Below are positions 52,011 to 59,448 of a DNA stretch of 64,000 bases, piece by piece. Position 1 is the stretch's first letter. Each line of letters opens with the position of its first letter. Below the pieces are notes generated by a model that saw only the letters and a list, made by a program, of their open reading frames with translations, ran no database searches and was not told the origin of the DNA. The stretch comes from UBA2112 sp964488555 (GTDB lineage: Bacteria; Patescibacteriota; Saccharimonadia; Saccharimonadales; Saccharimonadaceae), in NCBI GenBank assembly GCA_964488555.1, contig CAZAUF010000005.1:26016-90015 (forward strand), written 5' to 3'. A program made the position numbers and the translations under genes.

Positions 52011-52826
52011 CTAAACTCGTCTTCGTATGAGCACTAGGTACGTTAACATCACAACAACACCTGTGATCAGTGTTAGTAGCAAAAAGTTATTATGTGTCGT
52101 CATGTAGGAAAATAATGTGCTCTCAATATAGGTTGCTATAAGTGCAAAGCTCATTGATACGACGGACAGAGTAAGTCGTGTCAATTTTGAGAGAGGTAGT
52201 TTCAGTAAAGCAACATATGACAAAATAATGAGTAGCAGGGGGATTCCAATTGCGAGGAGAACGGTTATAAAGAATGCATCTGGATCGAGCGCGTTAGCCA
52301 ATATTCCGATGGCAGAAATGATGATGCTGCCGAATAATATCGCTTGATATGGTTTATATTCCAATACGGTAGATCTTATTTTCTGTTGACGCGAGTATGC
52401 CACTGCAACAATTGCCATGATAAGTACAGGGATCGCTATTTGCCACGAGCTATTTACTACAAGAGCCAAGGAGTCTGGGAATATAGATCTTAACCATGTA
52501 ACTGTGTCGACACCGAAGTAATTGATGAGTAGCGAGATCCAGAAGGCGGTGATACCGAAGAGAACACCGTTGAAGTGGTGGATTAGTCTGTTTTTTGCAT
52601 GAGTGGCCCAATCTCCAATGAAATAAGAAAGAAGTGTCGGCAGAATGGCACCAGCGGTTATGGAAATCATGAATACTATGACGTTAAAATGCCGTACTGA
52701 TGGGCTAAAAAAGGTCGAAACCATTGGAAAAATTGTCGTTAATATAACACTAGTAAAGAAGAGTGCAAAAAGTCCGTAGCCAAACGCTACAGTGGTTTTT
52801 TCAAGATTAGTTATTTGTTTTTTCAT
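52011..52826 (-). CDS. Hypothetical polytopic membrane protein
   Basis: 271 residues, about eight membrane helices, low in charged residues, ending VLIRRRV. No motif recognised. Its ATG lies 50 nt from a displaced tRNA-Arg 3'-end copy (52878-52897), so its promoter is inside that repeat region. Confidence 0.75.
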   Translation of the reverse strand: MKKQITNLEKTTVAFGYGLFALFFTSVILTTIFPMVSTFFSPSVRHFNVIVFMISITAGAILPTLLSYFIGDWATHAKNRLIHHFNGVLFGITAFWISLLINYFGVDTVTWLRSIFPDSLALVVNSSWQIAIPVLIMAIVAVAYSRQQKIRSTVLEYKPYQAILFGSIIISAIGILANALDPDAFFITVLLAIGIPLLLIILSYVALLKLPLSKLTRLTLSVVSMSFALIATYIESTLFSYMTTHNNFLLLTLITGVVVMLTYLVLIRRRV

Positions 52827-52877
52827 AGCTTAATCATAACAAAAAATCTCTCTTATGGAGATTCTAAGCATAATCAT

Positions 52878-52897
52878 TTTGGTACCCCGGGCAGGAT
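52878..52897 (-). repeat. Displaced copy of the tRNA-Arg(UCU) 3' end
   Basis: 20 nt identical to 53041-53060, that is, CCA plus acceptor and part of the T-arm of tRNA-Arg(UCU), 163 nt downstream of the tRNA in transcript sense. Nothing tRNA-like continues from it. Confidence 0.75.
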
Positions 52898-53006
52898 GAC
52901 GCAAGATGGTATGGCTATTCTAGCCAAACCATCAACTAGGAACTGTGCAAATCGGAGATTTGACAGTTTGCGAACCTTGACGGTTCGGATTCGTGTCACG
53001 AATCTA
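52898..53006 (-). repeat. tRNA-Arg(UCU) trailer: antisense T-arm and AACTG hairpin
   Basis: 52982-53006 imitates the tRNA T-arm on the opposite strand (ggttcggattcg against ggttcgaatcct). In transcript sense it is followed by a stem-loop AACTG...AAATC/GATTT...CAGTT (52937-52965). No ORF in 52827-53146. Confidence 0.6.
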
Positions 53007-53045
53007 CCAAATAAATAAGGCCACTGAGTGACCTTATTTATTTGG
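53007..53045 (-). terminator. Hairpin starting at the CCA of tRNA-Arg(UCU)
   Basis: 17-18-nt arms with one mismatch-type position (GGCCAC against GTGACC), AT-rich; encoded CCA (53045-53043) pairs with the closing TGG. Confidence 0.7.
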
Positions 53046-53119
53046 TACCCCGGGCAGGATTCGAACCTGCGACCTTAGGCTTAGAAGTCCTCTGCTCTAT
53101 CCAGCTGAGCTACCAGGGC
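53046..53119 (-). tRNA. tRNA-Arg (anticodon UCU)
   Basis: Acceptor GCCCTGG/CCGGGGT with G-U pairs, D-arm GCTC/GAGC with GG, anticodon loop CTTCTAA, T-arm GCAGG/CCTGC, discriminator A, encoded CCA. The anticodon stem GAGGA/GCCTA has mismatches at both ends (27-43 and 31-39). Leader hairpin GAAGCG-TTG-CGCTTC at 53138-53124 ends just before the tRNA. Confidence 0.92.
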
Positions 53120-53145
53120 GCGCGAAGCGCAACGCTTCATATGGA

Positions 53146-53174
53146 ATTATACCGGTAGTTCTCTGATTTCACAA
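53146..53174 (-). promoter_or_regulatory. Promoter of tRNA-Arg(UCU), inside the upstream gene
   Basis: TTGTGA (53174-53169), 17-nt spacer, TATAAT (53151-53146). The -10 box contains the stop codon of the histidine phosphatase gene. Confidence 0.65.
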
Positions 53175-53638
53175 AAGCGGGGGATGAGTCTGGCGTCTGA
53201 ATCCTGGTGTATGTCGAGGACTTTACACATGCTGGCGATGAGCAGTCCGTGAGTGAACCATATGTTTTCCTGAGGCGGATTGCTTAGGACGGTTTCGGCA
53301 GCTTGGAGCGCGATGCGGGGCAGCTGCCTAGCAACCTTGATGTGTCGTATGTCTTCGTACGATAAATTAGTGGTGATTTCGTCGAGTGATTCATATGGTC
53401 GGAGAGTGTGGAACCCTGCGAAGTTTGCTGTTTCCCAGGTGCGGCGCATTTGTGAAACGGCAACAATGGTACTGCTGGCGTCAATCTTATGATTTTGGGC
53501 GAGGATATGTCCTAGATTTCTAGACTGCACGACACCCTCGTCCATGAGTCCTGCGTCAGCACTGCCAAATGCTGGCGTACCGTAGTTTTCGCGGTTGTTC
53601 GCCTGAGAGAGACCGTGACGGATGACGAGCTTTGACAT
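53147..53638 (-). CDS. Histidine phosphatase (phosphoglycerate mutase-like) protein
   Basis: 163 residues. RHG motif in LVIRHGLSQANNREN near the N-terminus, SQMRRTWETANF (second Arg), and the second catalytic His in IWFTHGLLIASMCK. Acid phosphatase-like fold; shorter than PGAM enzymes of glycolysis, so substrate is unknown. TACAAT (53652-53647), 8 nt before ATG. Confidence 0.88.
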   Translation of the reverse strand: MSKLVIRHGLSQANNRENYGTPAFGSADAGLMDEGVVQSRNLGHILAQNHKIDASSTIVAVSQMRRTWETANFAGFHTLRPYESLDEITTNLSYEDIRHIKVARQLPRIALQAAETVLSNPPQENIWFTHGLLIASMCKVLDIHQDSDARLIPRFCEIRELPV

Positions 53639-53664
53639 ATGAGGTTATTGTAGCATTTTGTGGC

Positions 53665-53717
53665 GGCATCAGTTTGTTTTACAAACCCTGATGCGAGTTC
53701 GGTCTCGTCCGACCAAA
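53665..53717 (-). repeat. tRNA-Gly trailer: antisense T-arm and hairpin
   Basis: 53690-53709 reads gatgcgagttcggtctcgtc on the + strand, near-identical to the minus-strand tRNA-Gly T-arm region. Beyond it in transcript sense, GTTTG-TAAAA-CAAAC sits inside GCATCA/TGATGC (53665-53695). Confidence 0.65.
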
Positions 53718-53759
53718 CCAAAGTAAAAATCCATGGTCGTCCATGGATTTTTACTTTGG
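53718..53759 (-). terminator. Hairpin starting at the CCA of tRNA-Gly
   Basis: Perfect 19-nt arms (53718-53736, 53741-53759), loop of 4; first transcribed bases are the encoded CCA (53759-53757). Confidence 0.7.
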
Positions 53760-53831
53760 TGCGGGCGGCGAGAATCGAACTCGCATCACTTGCTTGGAAG
53801 GCAGGTATATTAGCCATTATACGACGCCCGC
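53760..53831 (-). tRNA. tRNA-Gly (anticodon UCC)
   Basis: Acceptor GCGGGCG/CGCCCGC, discriminator A, encoded CCA; anticodon loop CTTCCAA; T-arm GCGAG/CTCGC with loop TTCGATT; anticodon stem has one C-A mismatch (28-42). -10 box TATAAT at 54016-54011 would give a leader of about 170 nt holding repeat copy A. Confidence 0.94.
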
Positions 53832-53903
53832 TAACTCTTGGCTTGCGTAACGCAACCCTGCCAGTCAGCACGGCTGACTGCGCCGGTCGCTCATGGCGCA
53901 TTG

Positions 53904-53995
53904 CTGCGTTAGCTGGCTCCAGTGCTCACTGCGCCGTATTTGTATATACGGCTTGTTGTGCGCTTCACCGCTGCCTTGCATTGCATCCATGTACG
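53904..53995 (-). repeat. Repeat of about 90 nt, copy A (in the tRNA-Gly leader)
   Basis: Shares with copies B and C: CTGCGTTA, a (C)CAGTGCTC-type block, a central stem-loop (here CCGTAT/ATACGG), and TGCCTTG followed by a CATCCA-like end. Sequence around differs, but stem pairing is kept. No ORF in 53832-54060. Confidence 0.6.
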
Positions 53996-54010
53996 TAACC
54001 CAATAGTGAA

Positions 54011-54016
54011 ATTATA
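54011..54016 (-). promoter_or_regulatory. -10 box of tRNA-Gly
   Basis: TATAAT on the minus strand; no good -35 box seen. Divergent from TACTAT (54031-54036) of the next gene. Confidence 0.45.
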
Positions 54017-54060
54017 GCAGAAATGTGAGATACTATAAGCATAAAGGTTACAAAATAAAC

Positions 54061-54459
54061 ATGGCAGACCTAAATCATTTTCTCAATAAAGGACTTTCAG
54101 CAGACGATGTCGCGCACACGAATGGCTATGGTGCTGTTGCGGGTGGTGGTGGAGCGGGCGGACTGTCTATGGAGCAGCGTCGTAAGCTGCTGAACCAACC
54201 GCGAGTCGTGGGTGCGTATCGATACTCACATTTGGGTAGGCAGGGCTCGTCATCGAAAGCTCGGACTGCTGATCAGACGCGTGGACAGGTATATGATGCA
54301 AGTAGCGACACTTTGAGCGACAGTGCGGTCACGAGTAATCGTCAGCAAGGCGGCATAAAAGACCGCAGCAAGATAGACACCAAATCGATCGAGCGTCGTC
54401 AGCGTTTCATCGAGCCGTCGCAGCGCCCCAAGCCGCAAGGCTACAATCCATACGCCTAG
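54061..54459 (+). CDS. Hypothetical low-complexity soluble protein
   Basis: 132 residues from ATG 54061 (the frame is open from 54025). N-terminal MADLNHFLNKGLSADDVAH, a Gly-rich stretch (GAVAGGGGAGG), then Arg/Ser/Gln-rich, probably disordered, ending KPQGYNPYA. No membrane segment. No family recognised. Confidence 0.7.
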   Translation: MADLNHFLNKGLSADDVAHTNGYGAVAGGGGAGGLSMEQRRKLLNQPRVVGAYRYSHLGRQGSSSKARTADQTRGQVYDASSDTLSDSAVTSNRQQGGIKDRSKIDTKSIERRQRFIEPSQRPKPQGYNPYA

Positions 54460-54570
54460 ATCACTGTTGCTGCTATATTTTTGTAAGTATTTTTACCACT
54501 CGAAATCACTGACAGTAGCATAATAAAAATAGTTCGGAAAGGATCCACCCGGGCTTGACGAGGAGTGGGT

Positions 54571-54580
54571 AAAGGAGGTG
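54571..54580 (+). promoter_or_regulatory. Very strong Shine-Dalgarno site
   Basis: AAAGGAGGTG, a full complement of the 16S rRNA 3' end, 7 nt before ATG 54588. Exceptional in this window, where many genes have no SD at all. Confidence 0.75.
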
Positions 54581-54587
54581 CATCATC

Positions 54588-54896
54588 ATGGTGGCGTATT
54601 ACAATGTGCCGCAAACATACTCACACACCTATACAAACAGTCATGATTACTCGAACGTCCGCTCCTGGGGTAACCATCACCATAACAACAAGTGGAACAA
54701 TTGGAACAAATGGCATGGCAATGGTTGGACTGCTTCAAACTGGGCCAAGAAGTGGTATCCGGGTTGGAAAACGTACTCATACAAGTGGAAAAACAACTGT
54801 TGGTGGGTGTACATGAATAAGGGGCACCACTGGCGAACAGTGTGTGTGGGACCAAAGTACAACTGGCACACGTACAAAAGTGGCTATTGGTGGTAA
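54588..54896 (+). CDS. Trp/Tyr/Asn/His-rich small protein of unknown function
   Basis: 102 residues with about 15 Trp, 12 Tyr, 15 Asn, 9 His and 10 Lys, and very few aliphatic or acidic residues. Patterns such as NKWNNWNKWHGNGW recur; two Cys. No signal peptide or membrane helix. The best SD in the window (54571-54580) and a terminator right after (54916-54945) argue it is a real, highly translated gene. The codons are not a simple repeat. I know no family with this make-up. Confidence 0.75.
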   Translation: MVAYYNVPQTYSHTYTNSHDYSNVRSWGNHHHNNKWNNWNKWHGNGWTASNWAKKWYPGWKTYSYKWKNNCWWVYMNKGHHWRTVCVGPKYNWHTYKSGYWW

Positions 54897-54915
54897 TAAA
54901 AACAGCCGTAAAAGC

Positions 54916-54945
54916 AAAAAACTCCGCGTTGCTGCGGAGTTTTTT
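54916..54945. terminator. Intrinsic terminator, usable in both directions
   Basis: AAAAAACTCCGC/GCGGAGTTTTTT with 6-nt loop; serves the Trp-rich gene on + and tRNA-His on minus. Confidence 0.88.
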
Positions 54946-54958
54946 GATAATTGCTTGG

Positions 54959-55033
54959 GGCGAGATATGGGGGTCGAACCCACGACCTTCGGAACCACAA
55001 CCCGACGCTCTAACCAACTGAGCTAATCCCGCC
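54959..55033 (-). tRNA. tRNA-His (anticodon GUG)
   Basis: Encoded extra G(-1) at 55033 facing C73 (54959), the His identity pair; acceptor GCGGGAT/ATCTCGC, anticodon stem TCGGG/TCCGA with loop TTGTGGT, T-arm GTGGG/CCCAT. CCA encoded (54958-54956). It is the only tRNA here whose CCA does not open a full hairpin: the stem closes further out, at the shared terminator. Confidence 0.95.
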
Positions 55034-55203
55034 GTCTAAGATTGCGCACCGCTTGTCCTGTTGTTCGGCGGAGCCGACCACCCGACAAGCTCTTGGTGTA
55101 TTACTGCGTTACTTCTTGTGGTACTCCTTCACCGTACTTTTTGTACGGCTCAGTCCGTGCCTCAGAAGTGCCTTGTACTACACTCAAGTGCACTATCTTA
55201 GAC
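55034..55203 (-). promoter_or_regulatory. Structured leader of tRNA-His
   Basis: Inverted repeat 55188-55203/55034-55049 (14 of 16 pair) would close the whole leader directly at the tRNA 5' end. Inside are CTTGTC/GACAAG with TCGGC-TCC-GCCGA, and repeat copy B. TATGCT near 55209-55214 may be the -10. No ORF in 54897-55374. Confidence 0.55.
55104..55193 (-). repeat. Repeat of about 90 nt, copy B (in the tRNA-His leader)
   Basis: Same orientation as copy A: CTGCGTTA, central stem-loop CCGTACTTTTTGTACGG, TGCCTTGTACTACACTC. Confidence 0.6.
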
Positions 55204-55261
55204 CCTACTGTAGCATATTTACGGGGGTAACGCTACCCTGACTATGAGTCATCTGGATTGT

Positions 55262-55349
55262 GTGCTTGGATGCAGCACAAGGCAGCGCGAAGCGCGCAGC
55301 AAAGCTGTATTTTACATACAGCAAGCGAGCACTGGAGCTGCTAACGCAG
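55262..55349 (+). repeat. Repeat of about 90 nt, copy C (inverted relative to A and B)
   Basis: On the minus strand reads CTGCGTTAGC...CCAGTGCTC, central GCTGTATGTAAAATACAGC stem-loop, TGCCTTGTGCTGCATCCA, closest to copy A. It points at the murA 3' end, not at a tRNA. Confidence 0.6.
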
Positions 55350-55374
55350 TACTGCGCCGAGCACGCATGCCAGA

Positions 55375-56910
55375 TTAGATTTCGCGGACGGTTTCTATGT
55401 GAGCGCCTATGCTGTTTAGGCGGTTGGCGAAGTCTTCATAGCCGCGATTGATCGAGTACACGTCACGCAGGATGGATTCGCCTGGTGCTGCGAGCATGGC
55501 AAGGAGCACCACGACCGATGGACGCAATGCAGGCGGTGCCACGATGTCGGCGGGTTTCCACTTGGTCGTACCGGTGATGTACACGCGGTGCGGGTCGAGG
55601 AGCTCGATATTTGCATTGAGCTTGGTCAGCTCGGTAAAGTAAATCGCGCGGTTTTCGTATGACCAGTCATGAACCATGCTTCGGCCCCGTGCCGCTGTGG
55701 CAATCAGACCGAGAAACGGCAGGTTATCCATGTTGATGCCAGGAAACGGCAGCGCGTGCAGTTTGTCTTTGGCTGCTATGAGTTTGGAGTGCAGGATTTT
55801 CAAGTCCACAAGACGAGTGTGTTTGTTGTTGGCCTTGTATTCGTCACTCATTTCATACTGAAGTCCCATCGATGACAGGATGGCGAGTTCGATTTCCAGG
55901 AACTCTATCGGTGCGCGCTTGATGGTGATCTCGCTGTCGGTTACGACCGCCGCAGCAATGAAGCTCATAGCTTCTATAGGATCTTCGCTAGGAAAGTATT
56001 CGACGTTTTCGTCGATTGCTTTGAGACCATGAATCCTCAGGGTCGTGGTGCCGATGCCATCGATTTTGACGCCAAGTTTCTGCAAGAAGAAGCAAAGATC
56101 CTGCACCATGTAGTTGGGGCTGGCATTGCGTATGACAACTTCGCCGTCATACAGTGCTGCCGCCATGATGACGTTTTCGGTCACCGTGTCGCCACGTTCT
56201 GTCAGGATGATGGGCTTGTCAACAGTAGTTTTCTGAGAGGTAGCGTGGTAATAGTCCGTGCCAGGACGTGCCTCGACATTGAGACCGAACGGTGCGAGGC
56301 CGACCATGTGCGGCTCCACAGTACGTGTGCCTAGGTTGCAGCCACCAGCAAAAGGCAGCTTGAAGTTATGGTACTGGTGAAGGAGCGGACCGAGGAACAT
56401 GATAACCGTCCGCGTGCGTTTTGCCGCTTGTACATCCATATTGGCGAGATTGAGTTTTTTCGGAGGGATGATTTCCAGATCGTTGTCATCATTGAGCCAG
56501 CGGACCTTCACGCCGATACTTTGGAGTACTTCGATGATGCGATTGACTTCTTCGATGCGGGCGACTCGGCGAAGCGTCGTTTTGCCGCGATTGAGCAGGC
56601 TCGCGCAGAGGAGCGCGACCGCAGCATTCTTGCTGGTTTTTACCTCTATGCTGCCGCTGAGCTTTCCGCCACCTTGCACACGAAAGTTGAGTTTGCCTGT
56701 GTGATTCAATGTCATAATGTCGTGCGCCAGCACGTCACTGATACGAGCTATCATCTCAAGACTGATATTTTGACCACCCTTTTCGATACGGTTGATGGCA
56801 CTCTGGCTCGTGCCGAGAGCATCAGCAAGCTGTGCCTGGGTATAACCGCGGTGGAGTCGACTCTCCTGGATCAAAAGACCGATTCTTGCTTTGTAGTCAG
56901 TAGATGTCAT
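55375..56910 (-). CDS. murA: UDP-GlcNAc 1-carboxyvinyltransferase fused to an N-terminal XRE HTH domain
   Basis: 511 residues. About 1-68 are a Cro/C1-type helix-turn-helix (YTQAQLADALGTSQSAINRIEKGG); about 75-510 are MurA, with VKTSKNAAVALL (Lys-Asn pair), active-site Cys in AGGCNLGTRTVEPH, and the closing RINRGYEDFANRLNSIGA-like segment. Transfers enolpyruvate from PEP to UDP-GlcNAc, the first committed step of peptidoglycan synthesis. MurA alone is about 420 residues, so the HTH is a real addition in frame. SD AGGAGG before ATG. mraY is next upstream. Confidence 0.95.
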   Translation of the reverse strand: MTSTDYKARIGLLIQESRLHRGYTQAQLADALGTSQSAINRIEKGGQNISLEMIARISDVLAHDIMTLNHTGKLNFRVQGGGKLSGSIEVKTSKNAAVALLCASLLNRGKTTLRRVARIEEVNRIIEVLQSIGVKVRWLNDDNDLEIIPPKKLNLANMDVQAAKRTRTVIMFLGPLLHQYHNFKLPFAGGCNLGTRTVEPHMVGLAPFGLNVEARPGTDYYHATSQKTTVDKPIILTERGDTVTENVIMAAALYDGEVVIRNASPNYMVQDLCFFLQKLGVKIDGIGTTTLRIHGLKAIDENVEYFPSEDPIEAMSFIAAAVVTDSEITIKRAPIEFLEIELAILSSMGLQYEMSDEYKANNKHTRLVDLKILHSKLIAAKDKLHALPFPGINMDNLPFLGLIATAARGRSMVHDWSYENRAIYFTELTKLNANIELLDPHRVYITGTTKWKPADIVAPPALRPSVVVLLAMLAAPGESILRDVYSINRGYEDFANRLNSIGAHIETVREI

Positions 56911-56973
56911 ATACCTCCTATATTATATCATCTATGATATAAAGTCAACACGTTTGTGTTTTTCGCGACTAGC

Positions 56974-57999
56974 TTAAATGTGTCCGCCGGTAAGTGCCAG
57001 GATGATACCCACGGCGGCGCATACTTGACCGATGACCCAGAAACGCATGGTGACCTTTGTCTTGGGCCAGCCGCCAGCTTCCAGATGGTGGTGTACGGGT
57101 GCAGCGATGAATACTTTGCGGTGAAACAGCTTTTTCGACAATATTTGGACGAGGCTGGAACCTGCTTCGAGCACGAATACCAAGCCGATGATCGGTAGCA
57201 GAAACAGTGTATTCGTGAGCATCGCTACTACACCCAGGGATGTACCCAGGGCAAATGAACCCACATCGCCCATTTGGAACCGGGCGGGCGGGATATTGAA
57301 CCACAGATAGGCGAGCAGTGCACCCACGATAGTCAGACAAAATCCAGCAATACCTAGATTGCCCTGCAAAGCGGCAATGATACCGAAGGCACTAAACGCA
57401 CTCATGAGCAGTCCGCCAGCTAGTCCGTCCATACCGTCGCTTATATTGACGGCATTGCCGGTGCTCACGACGACCAGTATAAATAGCGGTATCAGTGCCC
57501 ATCCGAGAGCCAAGTCACCCAGGAATGGTATGTGTACCGTCGAGTAACCGAGCTTGTAGTAGAAGAACCACGCACCGATGGCTGCGACCAGTGTAATCAT
57601 GGCAAATTTGATAGGCGCGCGCAGTCCCGCGACACCCTGTCCGTTGCCACGGACATTGATGATATCGTCTATGAGCCCGACTGCGCTACCACCGAGGAGT
57701 GCTGCGAGTGGCAGCCAGGTCTGCTCACGATCGAGGTTGAACCATACGGTCACTATAGTGGCAGCTAGTACGAATATGACGCCAGCCATGGTGGGAAACA
57801 CGTGTTTGCGTGTGGTGAGCTTGGATATGACAGACAATGTCTCGCCCGTGGTCGTATGCGTACGCTCCTTTTTCCAAAACTTATATCGATACGCGAGATA
57901 GGTATATATAGGCGTGAGGAGCATGGCGATCATGAACGCAGCAAAGCTCAGCAGGAACGTTCGCGTGATTTCATGTATGAATTGATCGGGTATAAGCAT
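56974..57999 (-). CDS. mraY: Phospho-N-acetylmuramoyl-pentapeptide transferase
   Basis: 341 residues, ten membrane helices. Catalytic Asp pair in LIDDIINV, NAVNISDGMDGLAGG, MGDVGSFALG, and the HHHLEAGG loop, all MraY signatures. Makes lipid I on the membrane. Divergent from glyA; 63 nt upstream of murA start. Confidence 0.96.
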   Translation of the reverse strand: MLIPDQFIHEITRTFLLSFAAFMIAMLLTPIYTYLAYRYKFWKKERTHTTTGETLSVISKLTTRKHVFPTMAGVIFVLAATIVTVWFNLDREQTWLPLAALLGGSAVGLIDDIINVRGNGQGVAGLRAPIKFAMITLVAAIGAWFFYYKLGYSTVHIPFLGDLALGWALIPLFILVVVSTGNAVNISDGMDGLAGGLLMSAFSAFGIIAALQGNLGIAGFCLTIVGALLAYLWFNIPPARFQMGDVGSFALGTSLGVVAMLTNTLFLLPIIGLVFVLEAGSSLVQILSKKLFHRKVFIAAPVHHHLEAGGWPKTKVTMRFWVIGQVCAAVGIILALTGGHI

Positions 58000-58112
58000 A
58001 GATTGCGTTAATTACTGGAACCACTATAGCATATGGACGTGCGTTTTTCGTTCACAAAGCACCTCTGACCACGGGTAAATGCTATAATTATGAACAAATG
58101 ACAGGAGGAAAC

Positions 58113-59390
58113 ATGCAGGATACCCAAATCGCCGATTTGATAGCGGGTGAAGAACGACGCCAGCGCGACGGATTGGAGCTGATACCGAGCGAAAACTATG
58201 TGTCGCGAGACGTGCTGACCGCTCTGGGTAGTGTGTTTACCAATAAATATTCCGAGGGTTATCCTGGACGACGCTATTATGGCGGTCAGGAATACACCGA
58301 TCAGGTGGAGCAACTAGCTATCGACCGTGCCAAGCAGCTGTTTGGCGCGGACCATGCCAATGTGCAGCCGCACAGCGGCGCGCCAGCCAACGAGGCAGTC
58401 TATAGCGCGTGGCTGGAGCCGGGTGACACGGTACTTGCTATGGATCTGAGCCACGGCGGACACCTGACACATGGTGCACCAGTGACTCGTAGTGCCAAGC
58501 TCTACAACTTCGTGCGCTACAAGATGAAAGACCCTGCTACCGGAGAGATAGACTACGACGAGCTACGTGCACTAGCACTCGAGCACAAGCCAAAGATCAT
58601 CCTAGCTGGATTCAGTGCTTATCCGCGCGAGCTGGACTATGCCAAATTTGCCGCCATCGGCCAGGAGGTCGGCGCGCTTTTGATGGCTGATATGGCGCAC
58701 ATCGCTGGACTGATCGCTGGTGGTGTGGCAAGGAATCCGTTTGACGATGGCTTCCATGTCATCACGACCACCACACACAAAACGCTTCGCGGTCCGCGTG
58801 GCGGCTTGATATTGAGCCGTGGCACCGTGGGCAATCCGCTCAAAGCACCGGAAAAGACCATAGAGAACATCCCTACCCTCATAGACCGCGCTATATTTCC
58901 TGGCATACAGGGCGGTCCGCACATGCACGTCATTGCGGCCAAGGCCGTGGCATTCGGCGAAGCACTGAAGCCTGAGTTCAAAGAGTACGCCGCGCAAGTA
59001 GTCCAAAACGCCGCCGCACTGGCTGACGAGTTGCAGAGTCGGGGCTTCCAGCTCGTGACCGGCGGCACGAGCAATCATCTGCTACTCGCCAATATATACG
59101 AATCATTTGGTTGTGATGGCAAAGCAGCCGAAGTCGCGCTAGACAAAATAGGTCTGACGCTCAATGCCAACAGCGTACCGGATGATCCACTGCCACCGTT
59201 TCGCCCAAGCGGCATACGCTTGGGTACGCCAGCTATCACGACACGCGGTCTACGGCAGGAACATATGGCGCGGATCGCCGAGTGGATGAAGCAGGCCATC
59301 GACGCTCGCGAAGACGATGAAGCACTCGCCAAACTCCGCACAGAAGTCCAGGCATTTGTGCAGGATTTTCCGTTACCAAGCGACAAATAG
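58113..59390 (+). CDS. glyA: Serine hydroxymethyltransferase
   Basis: 425 residues from ATG 58113; SD AGGAGG (58101-58106) rules out ATG 58098. PLP enzyme converting serine and tetrahydrofolate to glycine and methylene-THF. PSENYVS, YYGGQEYTDQVE, HLTHGAP, and the PLP-lysine motif TTTHKTLRGPRGGLIL. Conventional leader: TATAAT at 58084-58089. Confidence 0.97.
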   Translation: MQDTQIADLIAGEERRQRDGLELIPSENYVSRDVLTALGSVFTNKYSEGYPGRRYYGGQEYTDQVEQLAIDRAKQLFGADHANVQPHSGAPANEAVYSAWLEPGDTVLAMDLSHGGHLTHGAPVTRSAKLYNFVRYKMKDPATGEIDYDELRALALEHKPKIILAGFSAYPRELDYAKFAAIGQEVGALLMADMAHIAGLIAGGVARNPFDDGFHVITTTTHKTLRGPRGGLILSRGTVGNPLKAPEKTIENIPTLIDRAIFPGIQGGPHMHVIAAKAVAFGEALKPEFKEYAAQVVQNAAALADELQSRGFQLVTGGTSNHLLLANIYESFGCDGKAAEVALDKIGLTLNANSVPDDPLPPFRPSGIRLGTPAITTRGLRQEHMARIAEWMKQAIDAREDDEALAKLRTEVQAFVQDFPLPSDK

Positions 59391-59448
59391 CATATAAATA
59401 AACATATCATATCGCAATTTCCGCTCTTGCAAGGTCCGCGTACCCCCC

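Noticed and set aside
53904..55349. CRISPR array
   Set aside because: Three diverged copies, two orientations, unequal spacing of about 70 to 1100 nt, and no cas genes.
55260..55451. 63-residue reading frame and neighbours at 55042-55241
   Set aside because: They coincide with repeat copies B and C and extend into murA antisense; not coding.
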